Shown in pieces: positions 36,067 to 47,179 of a stretch of 64,000 nt of DNA. Source of the stretch: Usnea hakonensis (Eukaryota; Ascomycota; Lecanoromycetes; Lecanorales; Parmeliaceae). The notes under the pieces are model-generated. The model made no database searches and had not been told where the DNA came from. It saw nothing but the letters and a program-made list of their open reading frames with translations. Within the stretch, counting starts at the first letter, position 1. Each line of letters starts with the position of its first letter. Made by a program: the position numbers and the translations under genes. The stretch is taken from assembly GCA_013423325.1 (NCBI GenBank), contig BLJB01000104.1, positions 1,300 to 65,299 on the forward strand. Direction: 5' to 3'.

Positions 36067-39000
36067 ATGGAAACTGAGCTGTTGTCCGAGTTGAGCTCCA
36101 CCTTGAACACAAAGATTCTAGATTTGAACCTTGACGCGAGTTTCATTCAAAATGGTGGCCACTCCCTCAGCGCTGCCGCTCTCGTTTCTGCATGCAAGGC
36201 TAGTGGGTGCCACCTAACGAGCAAGTCGGTCCTTGCCAGTCCATCCATTAGGGAATTGGTTCGCTCGGCACGACCGACACAGGATAGCGAACTCCAGCCA
36301 GTGATCGAGCCGTTGAAGAAACCCCTCCTCTCACATTCACACAAAGACCAGTCTGACTGGCTTCCCAAGCATGAAGACTTACAGAACGAAGGCCATGGGC
36401 CTGCCGTTCGGATTGTTCCATCGCCCCAATCGCCTACTGTCAAATTGTTCGATACCTCTCACAGTAGCGAGAATTCACTTGCTTCCTCGATACCTTCATA
36501 TATCTCGATTCCGAGCATTGCATCAGAGAAGATGATGCTATCTTCGATATCGCCACCCCACGATCTGGAGAATCAAGACCTACTCACAGACATGCAGCTC
36601 TCTCTTGTACACGGAACCCTAAAAACCCCTGGAATGAACATTATCACGTATTCTGAGACTTATTACACAAGAGAGATCCCAGCCGTCAAGATGGCGTGGC
36701 AAAAGGTTATCAATCAAGAACCAATCTTCAACTCCTCAGCCTTCGACGATTTTCGCCAGCAGAACTACGAGACATTCCTGTGGCACGAAGAGCCTTCCGT
36801 GCGAAATGAGGCGGAGTTGCTCAAAGCCATTGAAGAATTGCGTGATATGAGTCAAATTGGATCAGTCTTCCATGTCTTCCCACACATGCCAGCAGGGGAG
36901 CAAGAACCGACATCTACCGTTGCTTGGATTGTTCACCACGCCTTCATTGATGGGTATTCCGCTACCCTTCTCCTTCAAAAGGTACGGCAAATAACCGCAG
37001 GTCAGAGTGCCGGACCCAGTCTCCCGTTTTGTCAATTTTCCTTCGATCTACAGAAACTGCGAAGGTCATTCGCCGAAGAAGGCAATCTGTATTGGGCGAA
37101 AAATCTCGAGCTCCGCAGCGTTGCAAGCGGCCAGCTTTTGCTGCCAGCGGTCACCGATAATCTTGATCGAGCTCGATGTGATGAGATTGTCGTTGATATC
37201 AAGGCAGTGCGCGGTAGGCTGGATTCAGTTGCCAGAGAAATGAACGTTACGTCAGCTACACTCTTCAATGCTGCATGGGCTGTGGTTTTGTCTAAGTATG
37301 CAGACTCGAGTACCGTCACCTTTGGAGTCGTGCTATCGGGACGAGATCTTCCATTGGCTGGCGTCAAGGAGATCATTGGTCCACTCATCAACACGCATCC
37401 CTTATCCGTGAAGATCGATCCCGATTTATCCGCTAGCGCTTTCATTCTTTCAGTGATGGAGGCCCTCGCGGAGCTGGCAGAGTTCCAGTGGACTACGCCA
37501 GAGAACGGGTATTCCAACGATTTCGACTCAGCTTTGGCTGTTCAGTTCGGTCAGCTAGAGCCTCCGAAAGACGCTATTCGGCCTATAGGAAAGACGCATA
37601 CGCAACAGGCTATAGATATTCCTCTGAGCATCATGGTGGAGCCTGATGGCAAAGTGCGTTTCATTTACCACCGTCAAAAGTACAGCAAAGCAAATATGGA
37701 AAGACTGGGCGCTTGCTATTACCAGGCGCTTCAAATGTTTTTGCGTGAAGAAAACAGCGTTCATGCTATACTGCAAGGTCTGGTGCCGCTTTCATCACGG
37801 GATATGCTCCTCAAGTTTGGCAATTGCCTTTCGGATCGAACAACGAGAGCCTCCATTACTCAGGACCTGGTCACACTTTTTGAGCAGAGCGCTGAGAAAG
37901 TCCCGGACAATTTCGCAGTTCAGAAGGCAGACCAGTCTCTTACATACGCAGATTTAGACCACGCCGCAAGCTTACTCGCCAAACACCTCTCCAAAATTGT
38001 TATTCCTGGTGAAATCGTGGCTGTTCATTCGGATCGTTCGATCAATTGGATTATCGCAATCTACGCCATCCTGAAATTAGGAGCGAGTTATTGTTCCCTC
38101 GACTGTGAACTCCCACCCGAGCTTAGAGATAACATGTACGCTAGTGCTGGAATCAAGGCTTTTATAACGCCATATGCAGCTCAGCGAGGTTTCCGCCCTG
38201 CTTCCTGCGACACTTTAATAGCATTGGACGAGGTCCTAGAAAACATGAAAGATACGAAAGCAAGTGTCCTAAGCCATCGCAAAGAGCCAAAGCCGTGGTC
38301 TGTCGCATACTTGTGCTTTACCTCTGGCTCAACGGGAAAACCAAAAGGTGTCATCTGCACACACGAGGGGCTTGTTGCTTTCCAAAGTCAGTTGGAAGTA
38401 AGATTGTACGCTCACCCGGGGATCAAAGTGTCTCAAGTCATGTCGCCCGCTTTTGACGGCAGCATCCACGAGATATTCTCGGCTCTGAGCTACGGCGCGA
38501 CTTTGGTACTGCCTGAGAAAGACGATCCATTCGGTCACTTAGCCTCCGTTGATTCCGCGATCCTTACCCCGTCAATTGCCCGCGTGCTCCAACCAGAAAT
38601 GTACGCACGTTTGTGTAATGTGAGTTGAACACCCTCCAGCATTCGTTTCAAATTCTGTTCTAAGTATGGTGCAGGTGTACCTAGTTGGCGAACCAGTTCC
38701 GCAATCGGTAAATGACAAATGGTCCAAGAGTAAGAATCTTTACAACATGTACGGGCCAACGGAGGGAACCTGCGGAGCTACCATAAAGCGCTTGTTACCC
38801 GGAGCTCGCGTCACAATAGGTGCACCAAACCCTTCAACGAGGACCTACATCCTAGATCCTCACGGCGAGATGACAATTCCCGGTGTCATTGGCGAAATAT
38901 ACATCGCTGGCGTTCAAGTCGCAAAAGGATACATCAACTTACCGGAGGAGACCAGCAGTAAGTTTCTGCGAGACCATATCTCTTGTAATGGAGAACAAAT

Positions 39001-40969
39001 GTACAGGACTGGAGACAAAGGATACTGGAGTGAATCGGGAGAAATTGTCTGCTTAGGCCGTAGTGACCGGCAGATAAAACTTCGAGGTTATCGACTAGAT
39101 ATGAATGATTTGGAGGCCCGCATTGCGAAAGCATTTCCAGCGGTCGAAGCTGTTGCAATTGCCCCAAAAGGAGACCACCTTGTTGCAATGGTTCAGCCAG
39201 CCTCTATAGACGTCAAGAAGCTTTTGTCACACGTCTCAATGGCGCTGCCTCCATATGCCGTACCTCAGCATGTGATGGCGACAGATTCGCTTCCTACCAC
39301 AAGAGCTGGAAAAATAGACTACAAGATCATGACCGAGATCGTGTTTACAGCCTCAACCCAAGAGACACGCGAACTCAGCACCCCGACTGAAAGGACGGTA
39401 GCTGTCGCGTTCAAACGGGTCTTAGAGCTGGACCAACTATTTCCAATCACGGCACACTCCAACTTCATCGCTCTTGGGGGGCACTCTCTTCAGCAACTCT
39501 CACTGTCTCTGTATCTCACCAGGGAGCTTGGCGCTCACATCCCTTTACAGATCGTAATTGAAAATCCGGCCATTGAAGACTTGGCCAAAACCGTCGATTC
39601 GTTCATCTCATGCGAAGGTTCACCAGTCTCGCGCGTGCAGTCATTTGATGAACAGAGTTTATCTCTCTTGGAAGTGGACTGGCTCAAACGATACAAATTC
39701 GATGCAGGCTCGTCCAGCTTCAACGTCTCCTTTACCAGCTCCTTCACAGACGGGGTAGTCAACATAACCAAATTGGTAGATGCTTGGAACATGGTGCTTG
39801 CCAGCCATCCACTATTGAGGTGTCGTTACATCAAGCGCAAGGGCAAGGCGCCTCGTCGAGTATTTTCAGACCACGCAACCCTGGTCGAGCGCGTGGGAAG
39901 TCTTGACCTATGGGTTGAGATTAATCGTCCATTTCAACTGGATCGCGCAAATCCAGTCCGAGTACACATCGCAGACGATAGGCTAGTCGTGGTCCTCAGC
40001 CATATTGTTGCCGACTACACAACACTGACCATTCTCTTAACCGAAGCATCAGCACTTTACAACGGCCAGAGAATTTCTGGTACACGTAGTAACTATCTCG
40101 ATATGCTTCGCCAGAAAGAGGTCACCAAACCGTGTTACTTGGAGTTCTGGAGCAAATACCTGGAAGGCTGTGTAGATTCGCCAGCGCTGTTTGGACGTAA
40201 GACAGACCGCACCGACTATCGCGGCACCTCGTTCCTGTTCGAGCTCCCCACCGCCTTGGCCAGCAAGTTGCACGCGTACACGGAATCCAGTAGCTTTACA
40301 CTTCAACAATTAGCCACCGCCGCCGTAGCTCTTTGCCTCCAGCCTGAAACGACCAATACCGACATGGTAATTCTCACGCCCTATATCAACCGCTCTTCCG
40401 AAAAGGCGCTCGAGACCGTGGGCCTGTTCCTTGAACCTCTGCCCATCCGCGTGAAATACAACTCAAGCGCACAAATCAAGGACGAGAACGGGAAGCCCGT
40501 ATCCTTTCTCGAGTCCGTGCGGAATCAAAGTCAGGCCGCCCTCGCGCACGCAGTATCTTGGCATCAGCTTCTAGATCGGCTAGCGATCAAGAGCGGATAT
40601 CCCAACCACCCTCTTTCCGATGTCATGGTCTCATTCCACGACAGCCGACAGGTGGGCAGTCTGAGCGTTGCGGCGCCAGGATTCGAGCCGTGCTGCTTGT
40701 GGAGCGAGGGCAGCAAGTTCAAGTTGATGTGCGAGTTCACGGCAGTGACTAGGCGGAAGGTTCTGTTGAGGTTGGAATATGATCCGAGTTGTGTGATGGG
40801 AGAGGACGTCAGGATGCTGAGGCGGTGCGTACCGGAGACGCTTAGGCTGTTGGTCGAAAGGGCGGACGCAGATGAGATTAAACAAAGGATCGTTGAGAGG
40901 AAGGGCGATGTTGATGTGGATGATGATATTACGACGAAGTATTTTGGCAAGAAGATGAGCGAGGTATAG
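36067..40969 (+). CDS. Nonribosomal peptide synthetase, T-C-A-T-CT (GliP-related)
   Basis: Exons 36067-38619 and 38675-40969 (55-nt intron); 1615 aa. Domains: T1 (GGHS, Ser33), C1 (HHAFIDG 290-296), A (A3 CFTSGSTGKPKG at 750, A5 NMYGPTEGT at 875, A7 YRTGDKG at 961, A8 GRSDRQIKLRGYRLD, A10 RAGKIDYK), T2 (LGGHSLQQL, Ser1122), then a terminal C domain with SHIVAD at 1293-1298 and Tyr1313. That is exactly SHxxxDx14Y, the signature reported for fungal cyclising CT domains. The order matches the middle of GliP-type dipeptide synthetases (A-T-C-A-T-C-T), but the first A domain and last T domain are absent. The protein starts cleanly at T1 and no A-domain remnant is visible upstream. It probably forms a cyclic dipeptide; either the single A domain charges both T domains or another enzyme loads T1. 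Substrate cannot be predicted with confidence; the A4 region reads FDGSIHEIF. Confidence 0.9.
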
Positions 40970-41380
40970 GAGCTCACAAAGCGATTGAGTACTCGTGCCG
41001 CCGAGGTCTTTCTGCCTCTTGCAAATCAAATGTGGCGTTTCCCCCCCTTACAGCCCAGGATGATCAAAAGTCGTCAAATATAGCAAATATAATTATATAC
41101 ATAATAACGTATGATATAGAGAACTGAATAGATACTGAAATCACTTAAATAGTAGTAGGAGGAGCCCTTGGAAGATTTCATAGAGAGATTTGTTCTTAGG
41201 GGGACGGAGGACCAAAAGGGTTTAGGGGGTTTTGGGGGCCTCTAGGGCTCGCTGGCACGCTGGGAAGTGCACATGCCCCCAGAACATATTACCCTCCACC
41301 CTCTGCCAATTGGCTGCTCCAGAGGCAATGTTGATATAGATTCCATCCACAAGGCATGAAGTGCCAAGAACAAGACCTGT
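40970..41380. other. Convergent 3' spacer, NRPS and dipeptidase
   Basis: 411 bp between two facing stop codons. It contains an AT-rich stretch near 41075-41110 suited to 3' end formation, and nothing else recognisable. Confidence 0.6.
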
Positions 41381-43162
41381 TCAAGCATCATCCGAAGGAT
41401 CCAACATCAACGTCCTCTTTGCACCTCTCGTAGCAATCATGTCCCTTTGATCCCTTGTCCAGACCTCCTCAATCTCATCACAAAGAATATCCGTCTCCTT
41501 CCCCACCATATCAATTGCAAACCTTTCAACCTCCCGCATGACCCTTACCAGATTACCCCCACAAACCCTCCCCACGTCTTCCTCCGACACCCCCTTCCGC
41601 AACAATCCCGCCACCAAACCCGGGTAATCGCGCACATCGTCCAAACCCTCCGGACCCTCCAGCATGCCATCAAAATCGGATCCGATACCTACATGCGCGT
41701 AACCGATCTTCTCACCAGCATATTGAATATGGTCTACCACGTCACCAACACTAGCGCTTTTCAGGCCGTCTTTACGAACCAAGGAGGGTAAGAAGCAGAT
41801 CATAATGAGGCCATTGTTGGCTTTGAGAAGGTCAAGCACGTCGTCGGGGACGTTGCGGACGTGAGGGTTGAGCGCGTGGCTAGGGATAGAAGTGGAGATT
41901 AATTATATGGATCAGACTCTTGGAGATTTAGGAGGCTGGTGGGAACAGAGCGGGTGGAATCATAGGGACACGAGAGCGTACCATGAAGAATGCGAGAAGA
42001 TAACGGGGGCATCCGAGATAGAGAGGGCTTGTCGCTGAGTGGCGTGGCTTGTATGGGAGAGATCGATCATCCTGAGATGTATGAGCGCTGCCGCGCAGGA
42101 TTGAAAGAGCGATTTGGAAATTTAAGAGCTGTGGGAAAAAGAAGCCGGGACACAACTCACATGCCAATCCGATTCATCTCTCGCAGCATATCCTTTCCCG
42201 CTTCTGAGATGCCACCGTGAGGCTTGGTAGCGCATGTCTAATACCCGGTATAGCATTAGTACCCCCCTTCTCGCTCCTTCACTTCCGATCTCCCCACCTA
42301 CTAATCTCCAACTGCTTCAAATACCATGACCACGTCGCCCCTCTGTCCCCACCTTGAATGAAAACACGTACTCACCGCAGAATCTGCGTACTTGTTGTTG
42401 CCATCGTGACACAATGTCACATACCGGACACCCAGCCTGTGATACATCCGCAACACACTCGCGCTGTTCACAATCTGATGCAAGCCCTCAACGCCGATCA
42501 GACTAGCGACTCTGCCGGAGCGGAATATAGGCAGGACATCGTCGGCGCGCTCGGCAAGGGCAAGTTGCCGCGGGTGCTGTTTGATGAGGTTGTGGATCAA
42601 GTCGATCTGCTGCAGAGTCTGCAGAAGGGAGGGAATATTGGTGGAAGTCGAAAAATCATCTGTTCTCGTTTGGCTGTGATTGGTTGAAGTGGTTCAGTAT
42701 ATCATCAAATATTCGTCTCTTGATGATCAGCCAGCGGGAGACCAATGAAAAAGGAATATACCAAGGCACGAAGGCGCTCCAGTATTGGGCCCCTACGTGG
42801 CCGCGAGACAGGCGGGAGAGGTCGGTTTGCCCGATTGGGAGTTTGTCAATGGAGAAGGATTGAACATCGACTTTGTTGGCGAACCATCCTCGGAGAATAT
42901 AGGGGAAGTCATTGTGTCCATCTACAGCGGGCGTTAGTGGTGGAGATCTACCTAAGGCGGGTATCACAGCGGGGTTCATAGGGTATCTGGCACCTATCAG
43001 TGGGAACTCTGTGAGCAATTGGCGTGCTCGGGCGAGATAGTCCTCTGTATCGCTATCTACTGATACCCGTTCGGTATTTGTTGGCTGAAGGAGAGTGTCC
43101 GGGGTCGATTCAGCTGATGTATCCTCTATTGAACCGTTCTTGAGGCTCGATTCTAGACACAT
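41381..43162 (-). CDS. Membrane (renal-type) dipeptidase, M19, GliJ-like
   Basis: Zinc dipeptidase; in ETP pathways the GliJ/SirJ enzyme removes glycine from Cys-Gly adducts left after loss of the gamma-glutamyl groups. Exons, in transcript order: 43162-42994, 42921-42762, 42673-42376, 42237-42161, 42071-41982, 41879-41381; 1293 nt, 430 aa. Splicing restores FPLIDGHNDFPY (HxD metal ligands), VPCQTRTDDFST, IGVEGLHQI (bridging Glu), CHDGNNKYADSATC, MNRIGMMIDLSHTSH, VIFSHSSCHALNPHVRNVPDDVLDLL, and GIGSDFDG. The first intron is in frame and carries no stop, so it is easily missed; without it a 24-residue insert would break LIDGHND. No signal peptide or GPI signal is seen, as in cytosolic GliJ-type members. 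Its start lies 122 bp from the end of the cyclotransferase gene. Confidence 0.9.
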
Positions 43163-43284
43163 ATTGAAAGGTTTTAAGTAAGTGCATACATCAGCTACCT
43201 AGAGCTCATTACGCGGCTTTTCATATGTGCTTATAATCACATTATAACCGTGTTCGGCGGCCCGCTACAATTGTGTAAAGAAAT

Positions 43285-44145
43285 TCACCTTCCGTCTCCT
43301 CGACCCCATATTCTAGCATGAATCCAATCATGGTACAGCCACATGAGATTGAATGTAGCCCAGACAATGGTGCCTGTCCAGCGCGGCGAATTACCGTCCT
43401 CGTCTTTGGCCACACTTTTGACCCATCTCATGATGCGTTGCAGGTGGCCCATCCACAGAAATTGGAAGATGGTAGTCCCTGTTTTTACACGTCTGGAGGT
43501 GTCAGCGGTAAATGCAGGATGAGATTTGAGATAGGTCTGATATTCCGGTGGGAGTTGATGCTCCGTCGCAGCTTGGATCAAGAGATTCTGCATTTATATA
43601 TATGTCATATCAGCAGCTCTTCAAGGATAAATAAATGCAGAGGCAATCGTGAATTAAAATGTATGGAGGTGTTCATTCCAACTTACAAGATAGCGTGCGC
43701 TAGGTCTCGCTGGGGCACTCTGCCGAAAAGGGTATCGCGCAACGAGTGTTTTTACGGTGATTACTCTTGCCTCTGTCTCGACATCCTTCCTGCGATCAAG
43801 AAGCTGAGCTTCGAGCTCGATCTCCGTATATGCTGTTCCCGCACCTTCGGAAACGAGCAATCGCACATAGTCTGCATGTGATACCAGGTACGCGACTCCA
43901 TGTACTGGCGGCGGCAAAATCTTGGTCTGGTCTGGCGGCAGAGATTCAACAGGTGCTATACTTGCCATGGCCGGCTCGCTGTATGGCACGCCAAAAATAT
44001 CAAATCGTAGAACATGGGATAGTACTACTGCTCCTTCCTCTGCTACAATTTTGACCCCCCTATTCTCCATCACTGACGCCCGCATGTTAGACCCATAGGC
44101 AAAGTACCATACATTGTCTGCATCACCAACGCCAGTGCCATCCAT
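43285..44145 (-). CDS. Gamma-glutamyl cyclotransferase, GliK-like
   Basis: Releases the gamma-glutamyl group of glutathione adducts as 5-oxoproline; GliK does this in gliotoxin synthesis. Exons, in transcript order: 44145-43687 and 43587-43285 (99-nt intron, phase 0); 253 aa, close to GliK length. WYFAYGSNM near residue 13 is the substrate loop of the cyclotransferase fold, and SEGAGTAYTEIEL holds the likely catalytic Glu. The second exon begins NLLIQAATEHQLPPEYQTYL, the helix usual for fungal GliK proteins, and continues into a Trp-rich, weakly hydrophobic end (TIVWATFNLMWLYHDW). Being next to a GliJ-like dipeptidase is strong context for glutathione-adduct processing. It shares a 408-bp divergent promoter with a P450 gene. 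Confidence 0.88.
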
Positions 44146-44553
44146 ACCTTAGGCTTTGGCTATCGTTTTCCTTTCCCTCTGCAATTAAAGATCATGACCG
44201 AGGTCCAATTCATTATCTTAGCTACACTTATAGCGAGGACGAAAAGTTACCATTGTACATGCCGGAGCTGCATCGGACCTCTGCACGTCTCGGCGCTCCT
44301 TATGTCGGAATCCTGTTTGGTAACGGCACGCTTGACGAATTTGTCGCCGACAAAGAACGCGATGCGTACTCTCTGTAACAACCTTCTTGATTGCTCGAGG
44401 TCCACGCCCATCCTAGTTTCAGGAAGCCAGCGGCCTCGATTCATGCCCTAGTTATTTGAATTTGACATTCCTTGCATCGTATTCATAGATGTGAACGTTC
44501 AAAAACCACCCATCATCAAGGCCAAAACCAAGTGAACAGCTCCTCGACCCGCC
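44146..44553. promoter_or_regulatory. Divergent promoter between cyclotransferase and P450
   Basis: 408 bp with no exact CGGWCCG site; the nearest form is CGGACCT near 44271. An open frame in this spacer is listed separately. Confidence 0.5.
44181..44378 (+). pseudogene. Open, protein-like remnant in the divergent promoter
   Basis: A frame open across 44181-44378 and ending in TAA reads, after a neutral start, YSEDEKLPLYMPELHRTSA then RLGAPYVGILFGNGTLDEF. It looks like real protein, but has no start codon before an internal Met at 44259 and no continuation. I do not recognise the family. It could be a relic of a cluster gene lost from between the two divergent genes, or chance in a GC-balanced promoter. 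Confidence 0.25.
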
Positions 44554-46220
44554 ATGTCTCAAAGTTTTCTCCAGGCTGCCAGCTCTCGAATTGGATATGT
44601 AGTTGAGCAGCACCGACTCCTCACTGTAATCGGTGCAGCAGTCCTGTTCGCCTTGTTAGTCTACAGGTCTCTCTTCAAAAAGCCTGCGAAGCTTCCTCTT
44701 CCCTACTACTATGTTGAAAGCGACGTCGTGTCCACGATCGAAGGTGCCCATAAAGATGTAGGATCAGCAAGTGCAAGTGTAAGAGATGTCGGCTAAATAT
44801 CCGCAGCACCCTGACGGTTCTTTCGCATTGTCATTGCCAGGTCAAGATTTAGCCGTACTTTCATCTCGAGAAATTGATACCATAAAATCGCTTCCCGAAT
44901 CTGATGTTTCCATCAAGTGCGATTTAAGCCCCGTTGTTCTAACATCTTTGGATACTAACGCTATACAGGAAACATCATTACAATGTTTTCTTGGGCGAAT
45001 ATAGCTACATGGGCACCAAGGCTGATGAATTTGACAATACCATGCGTCATGTGCTCACCCGCAACACGCCCACGGTACTGAACTCATTTACATCAGAAAT
45101 CAAATATGCTATGGATAACAACGTGGGCGAGTGCAAGGACTGGACTCCTATCACACCTCGGAAGGCCATGTCTCGCATGGCTTCGATTCTCTCTGGTCGA
45201 TCCTTCGTCGGTCTCCCTCTCAGTAGAGACGAGGCCTGGATCGAGGCCACGGTCAATTACACAGGCGATGTATCACGCGCGTGGCTCATTCTCCGATTCA
45301 TCCCTCGGCCTATTCGTCTCATCGTCGCTCCGTTTCTGCCTCAAGTCAGGTCATTGTTGAAGCAGAAGTCAACAAATGTCGAAAAGTTGGCCCCTCTACT
45401 TGCGGCCAAACGAAGCGGCTCTAGATCTGACAAAGGCAACCCTGGTGGTGAGATGATCGACTGGTTCATTTCTCAGTACAAGCAGCCACCGGATGCGACA
45501 CAGCTTGGCCGAGATCAACTACTCGCTACGTTCGCTTCTATATACAACTTGTCAAACGCCTTGACGTATATCGCTTTCGATCTGGCGGCCGCCGACCCGC
45601 AAGTCATCAAGGAATTGAGACAAGAGCTCCTCGATATTGTCGGCGAAGACGGTACTATAAATAAAGCGAACCTTCCGAATCTCCGTAAGCTGGACAGCTT
45701 TGCCAAAGAGTCCCAGCGTCTCAGCCCCCCATCATTGGGTGAGTAGAAACCCAAGGCTTATCTAATTCCCACATACTAAATTTTTCAAGTCAACATCCCT
45801 CGTATCGTCACCAACTCGAAAGGTCTCAAACTGTCCACTGGTGAAATCATCCCAAAAGGAACTCTGGTCATGATCAATAGCCATAACATCAACCAGGACC
45901 CCGAATTGTACCCTAACCCCATGCACTTTGACGCTTTACGTTTCTATAACCTCCGTAGCACACCCGGAAACGAACTTAAGTATCAGCACGCGACAACCGG
46001 CACTGATAACATCAACTTTGGACACGGCCTCTGGGCTTGTCCAGGACGTTTCTTCGCCGCGGCCGAAATTAAAGTTGTCTCGGCTTATTTTCTTACCCAT
46101 TATGACCTAAAGATTATGCCTGGTGAAGAAAAGCCCTCCCAGCAGCATTGGGGTCTAGCAATTTTGCCAAATCCTACGGCACAGATCTTGGTCAAAAGGC
46201 GCAATGAAAAGAAAGCATAG
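44554..46220 (+). CDS. Cytochrome P450 (GliF-type heme signature)
   Basis: Membrane-anchored monooxygenase. Exons 44554-44743, 44784-44916, 44969-45738, 45790-46220; 1524 nt, 507 aa. An N-terminal hydrophobic anchor (about residues 24-38) is followed by a short basic turn (FKKPAKLPLP). Splicing gives IEEMSAKYPQHP, then KHHYNVFLGEYSYMGTKADEF, an I-helix, the ExxR motif (ESQR), and the heme loop FGHGLWACPGRFFAAAEIK. The first intron is only 40 nt (GTGCCC...TAAG); it is chosen because it gives the family spacing, and a 28-nt alternative is less likely. In ETP clusters P450s of this type oxidise the diketopiperazine ring or the aromatic side chains; which applies here is unknown. Divergent to the GliK-like gene. 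Confidence 0.87.
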
Positions 46221-46605
46221 GAACATTGTTTGGAGACTTGGAGATTGCCGATTTGCATACAGGCATGGTGTTCCCATTGGAACATGCAATGGTATCACAT
46301 AGACTAGCTGCTAAAGGTTAGTTTACAGGTATTGATTAGAAGAAGCCCGGACGACGGTTTACATAGGAGAGTGTCCTTGGGTGCCCTTGGTTCTCTGACG
46401 CATTGAAAGACGAAGTCAGCTGTTTTATTTATTACACTTCTGGATCTAACTCAGCCTGTACTCAAAGCCATTGGCATTTCTCTCAAAACTTGGGAATTAG
46501 CCTTGAACGCATGTAGAGTGAGTCGACCATAATGACTGCTGCGCAGTATAGTCCTGCCGCCACATTGCGTTAACATAGCTGGATCAATCATGCCTTGCAT
46601 TGTTG

Positions 46606-46627
46606 CGGACCGTGAAGATGCGGACCG
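46606..46627. promoter_or_regulatory. Two CGGACCG sites
   Basis: Exact copies at 46606-46612 and 46621-46627, each inside the longer shared string 'tgcggaccgt' or 'gcggaccgt'. The spacing of 15 bp centre to centre is about one and a half helical turns. They lie about 555-575 bp before the transporter ATG. Confidence 0.4.
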
Positions 46628-46766
46628 TTTTTGTCGTTACATTCTATTTCAGCCCGGAAGTCATCAGTTGCAACGTTGTAAAAAGCAGATTGTTGGTGGT
46701 GTACAAGCATACCACTTTGTATTTTGATTGTGTGTACTAAGCCAGCTTATTCAGCTTCTTAATTCA

Positions 46767-46773
46767 CGGACCG
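46767..46773. promoter_or_regulatory. Third CGGACCG site in this promoter
   Basis: Same heptamer as at 46606 and 46621, about 410 bp before the transporter start. Confidence 0.35.
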
Positions 46774-47179
46774 CTCATGCTTCTGCGCTCCTCATTGATG
46801 CCAACACCGCCCGTGGAAGGCTACGAACTGTCGTACAGGTCTTGGTACAGTAGGACAATCCTTTGTTGTAACTGGCTCCAAACGCCTCTTTCCTGCAAGC
46901 CAGAAACTATGTTATCACGTCAACTTCCAATTTCAGTTCAACGCCCCCCCGGTGTCAGGTATGGATGCGTGGAAAGCACCGCGACCATACAGCAAAGTAG
47001 CTGTCAGAAGAAGATCGGCAGGATACTACCTTCACCCTCGGGGACATATCAGGAAAAAGTGTTTTCCTCATTCCTCCCACAATACTTCAAAGACCTATTG
47101 TTGCTCTTTCAATGATGAGTAACTCGCGAAATACCCCCTGTATTTATATCAGTCCAATCTCAGCGGTGCTCCTTTAATC

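Larger units (their letters stand above)
46221..47179. promoter_or_regulatory. Spacer between P450 and transporter with three CGGACCG sites
   Basis: 959 bp, no supported gene. It serves as P450 3' region and transporter promoter. It holds three copies of CGGACCG, two of them 8 bp apart; short ORFs here are not convincing. Confidence 0.5.

Noticed and set aside
42922..42993. A 24-residue insertion in the dipeptidase N-terminus
   Set aside because: The stretch has a GT donor and a TAG acceptor and, once removed, gives the invariant IDGHND metal-ligand motif.
44744..44783. A frameshift in the GliF-type P450 near residue 64
   Set aside because: A 40-nt intron with GTGCCC...TAAG ends restores the frame and the usual family spacing, and the full model is divisible by three. 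A 28-nt intron was considered too short.
46777..47115. A 112-aa ORF between P450 and transporter
   Set aside because: Low-complexity composition with no recognisable motif, located in the promoter region; nothing supports coding.
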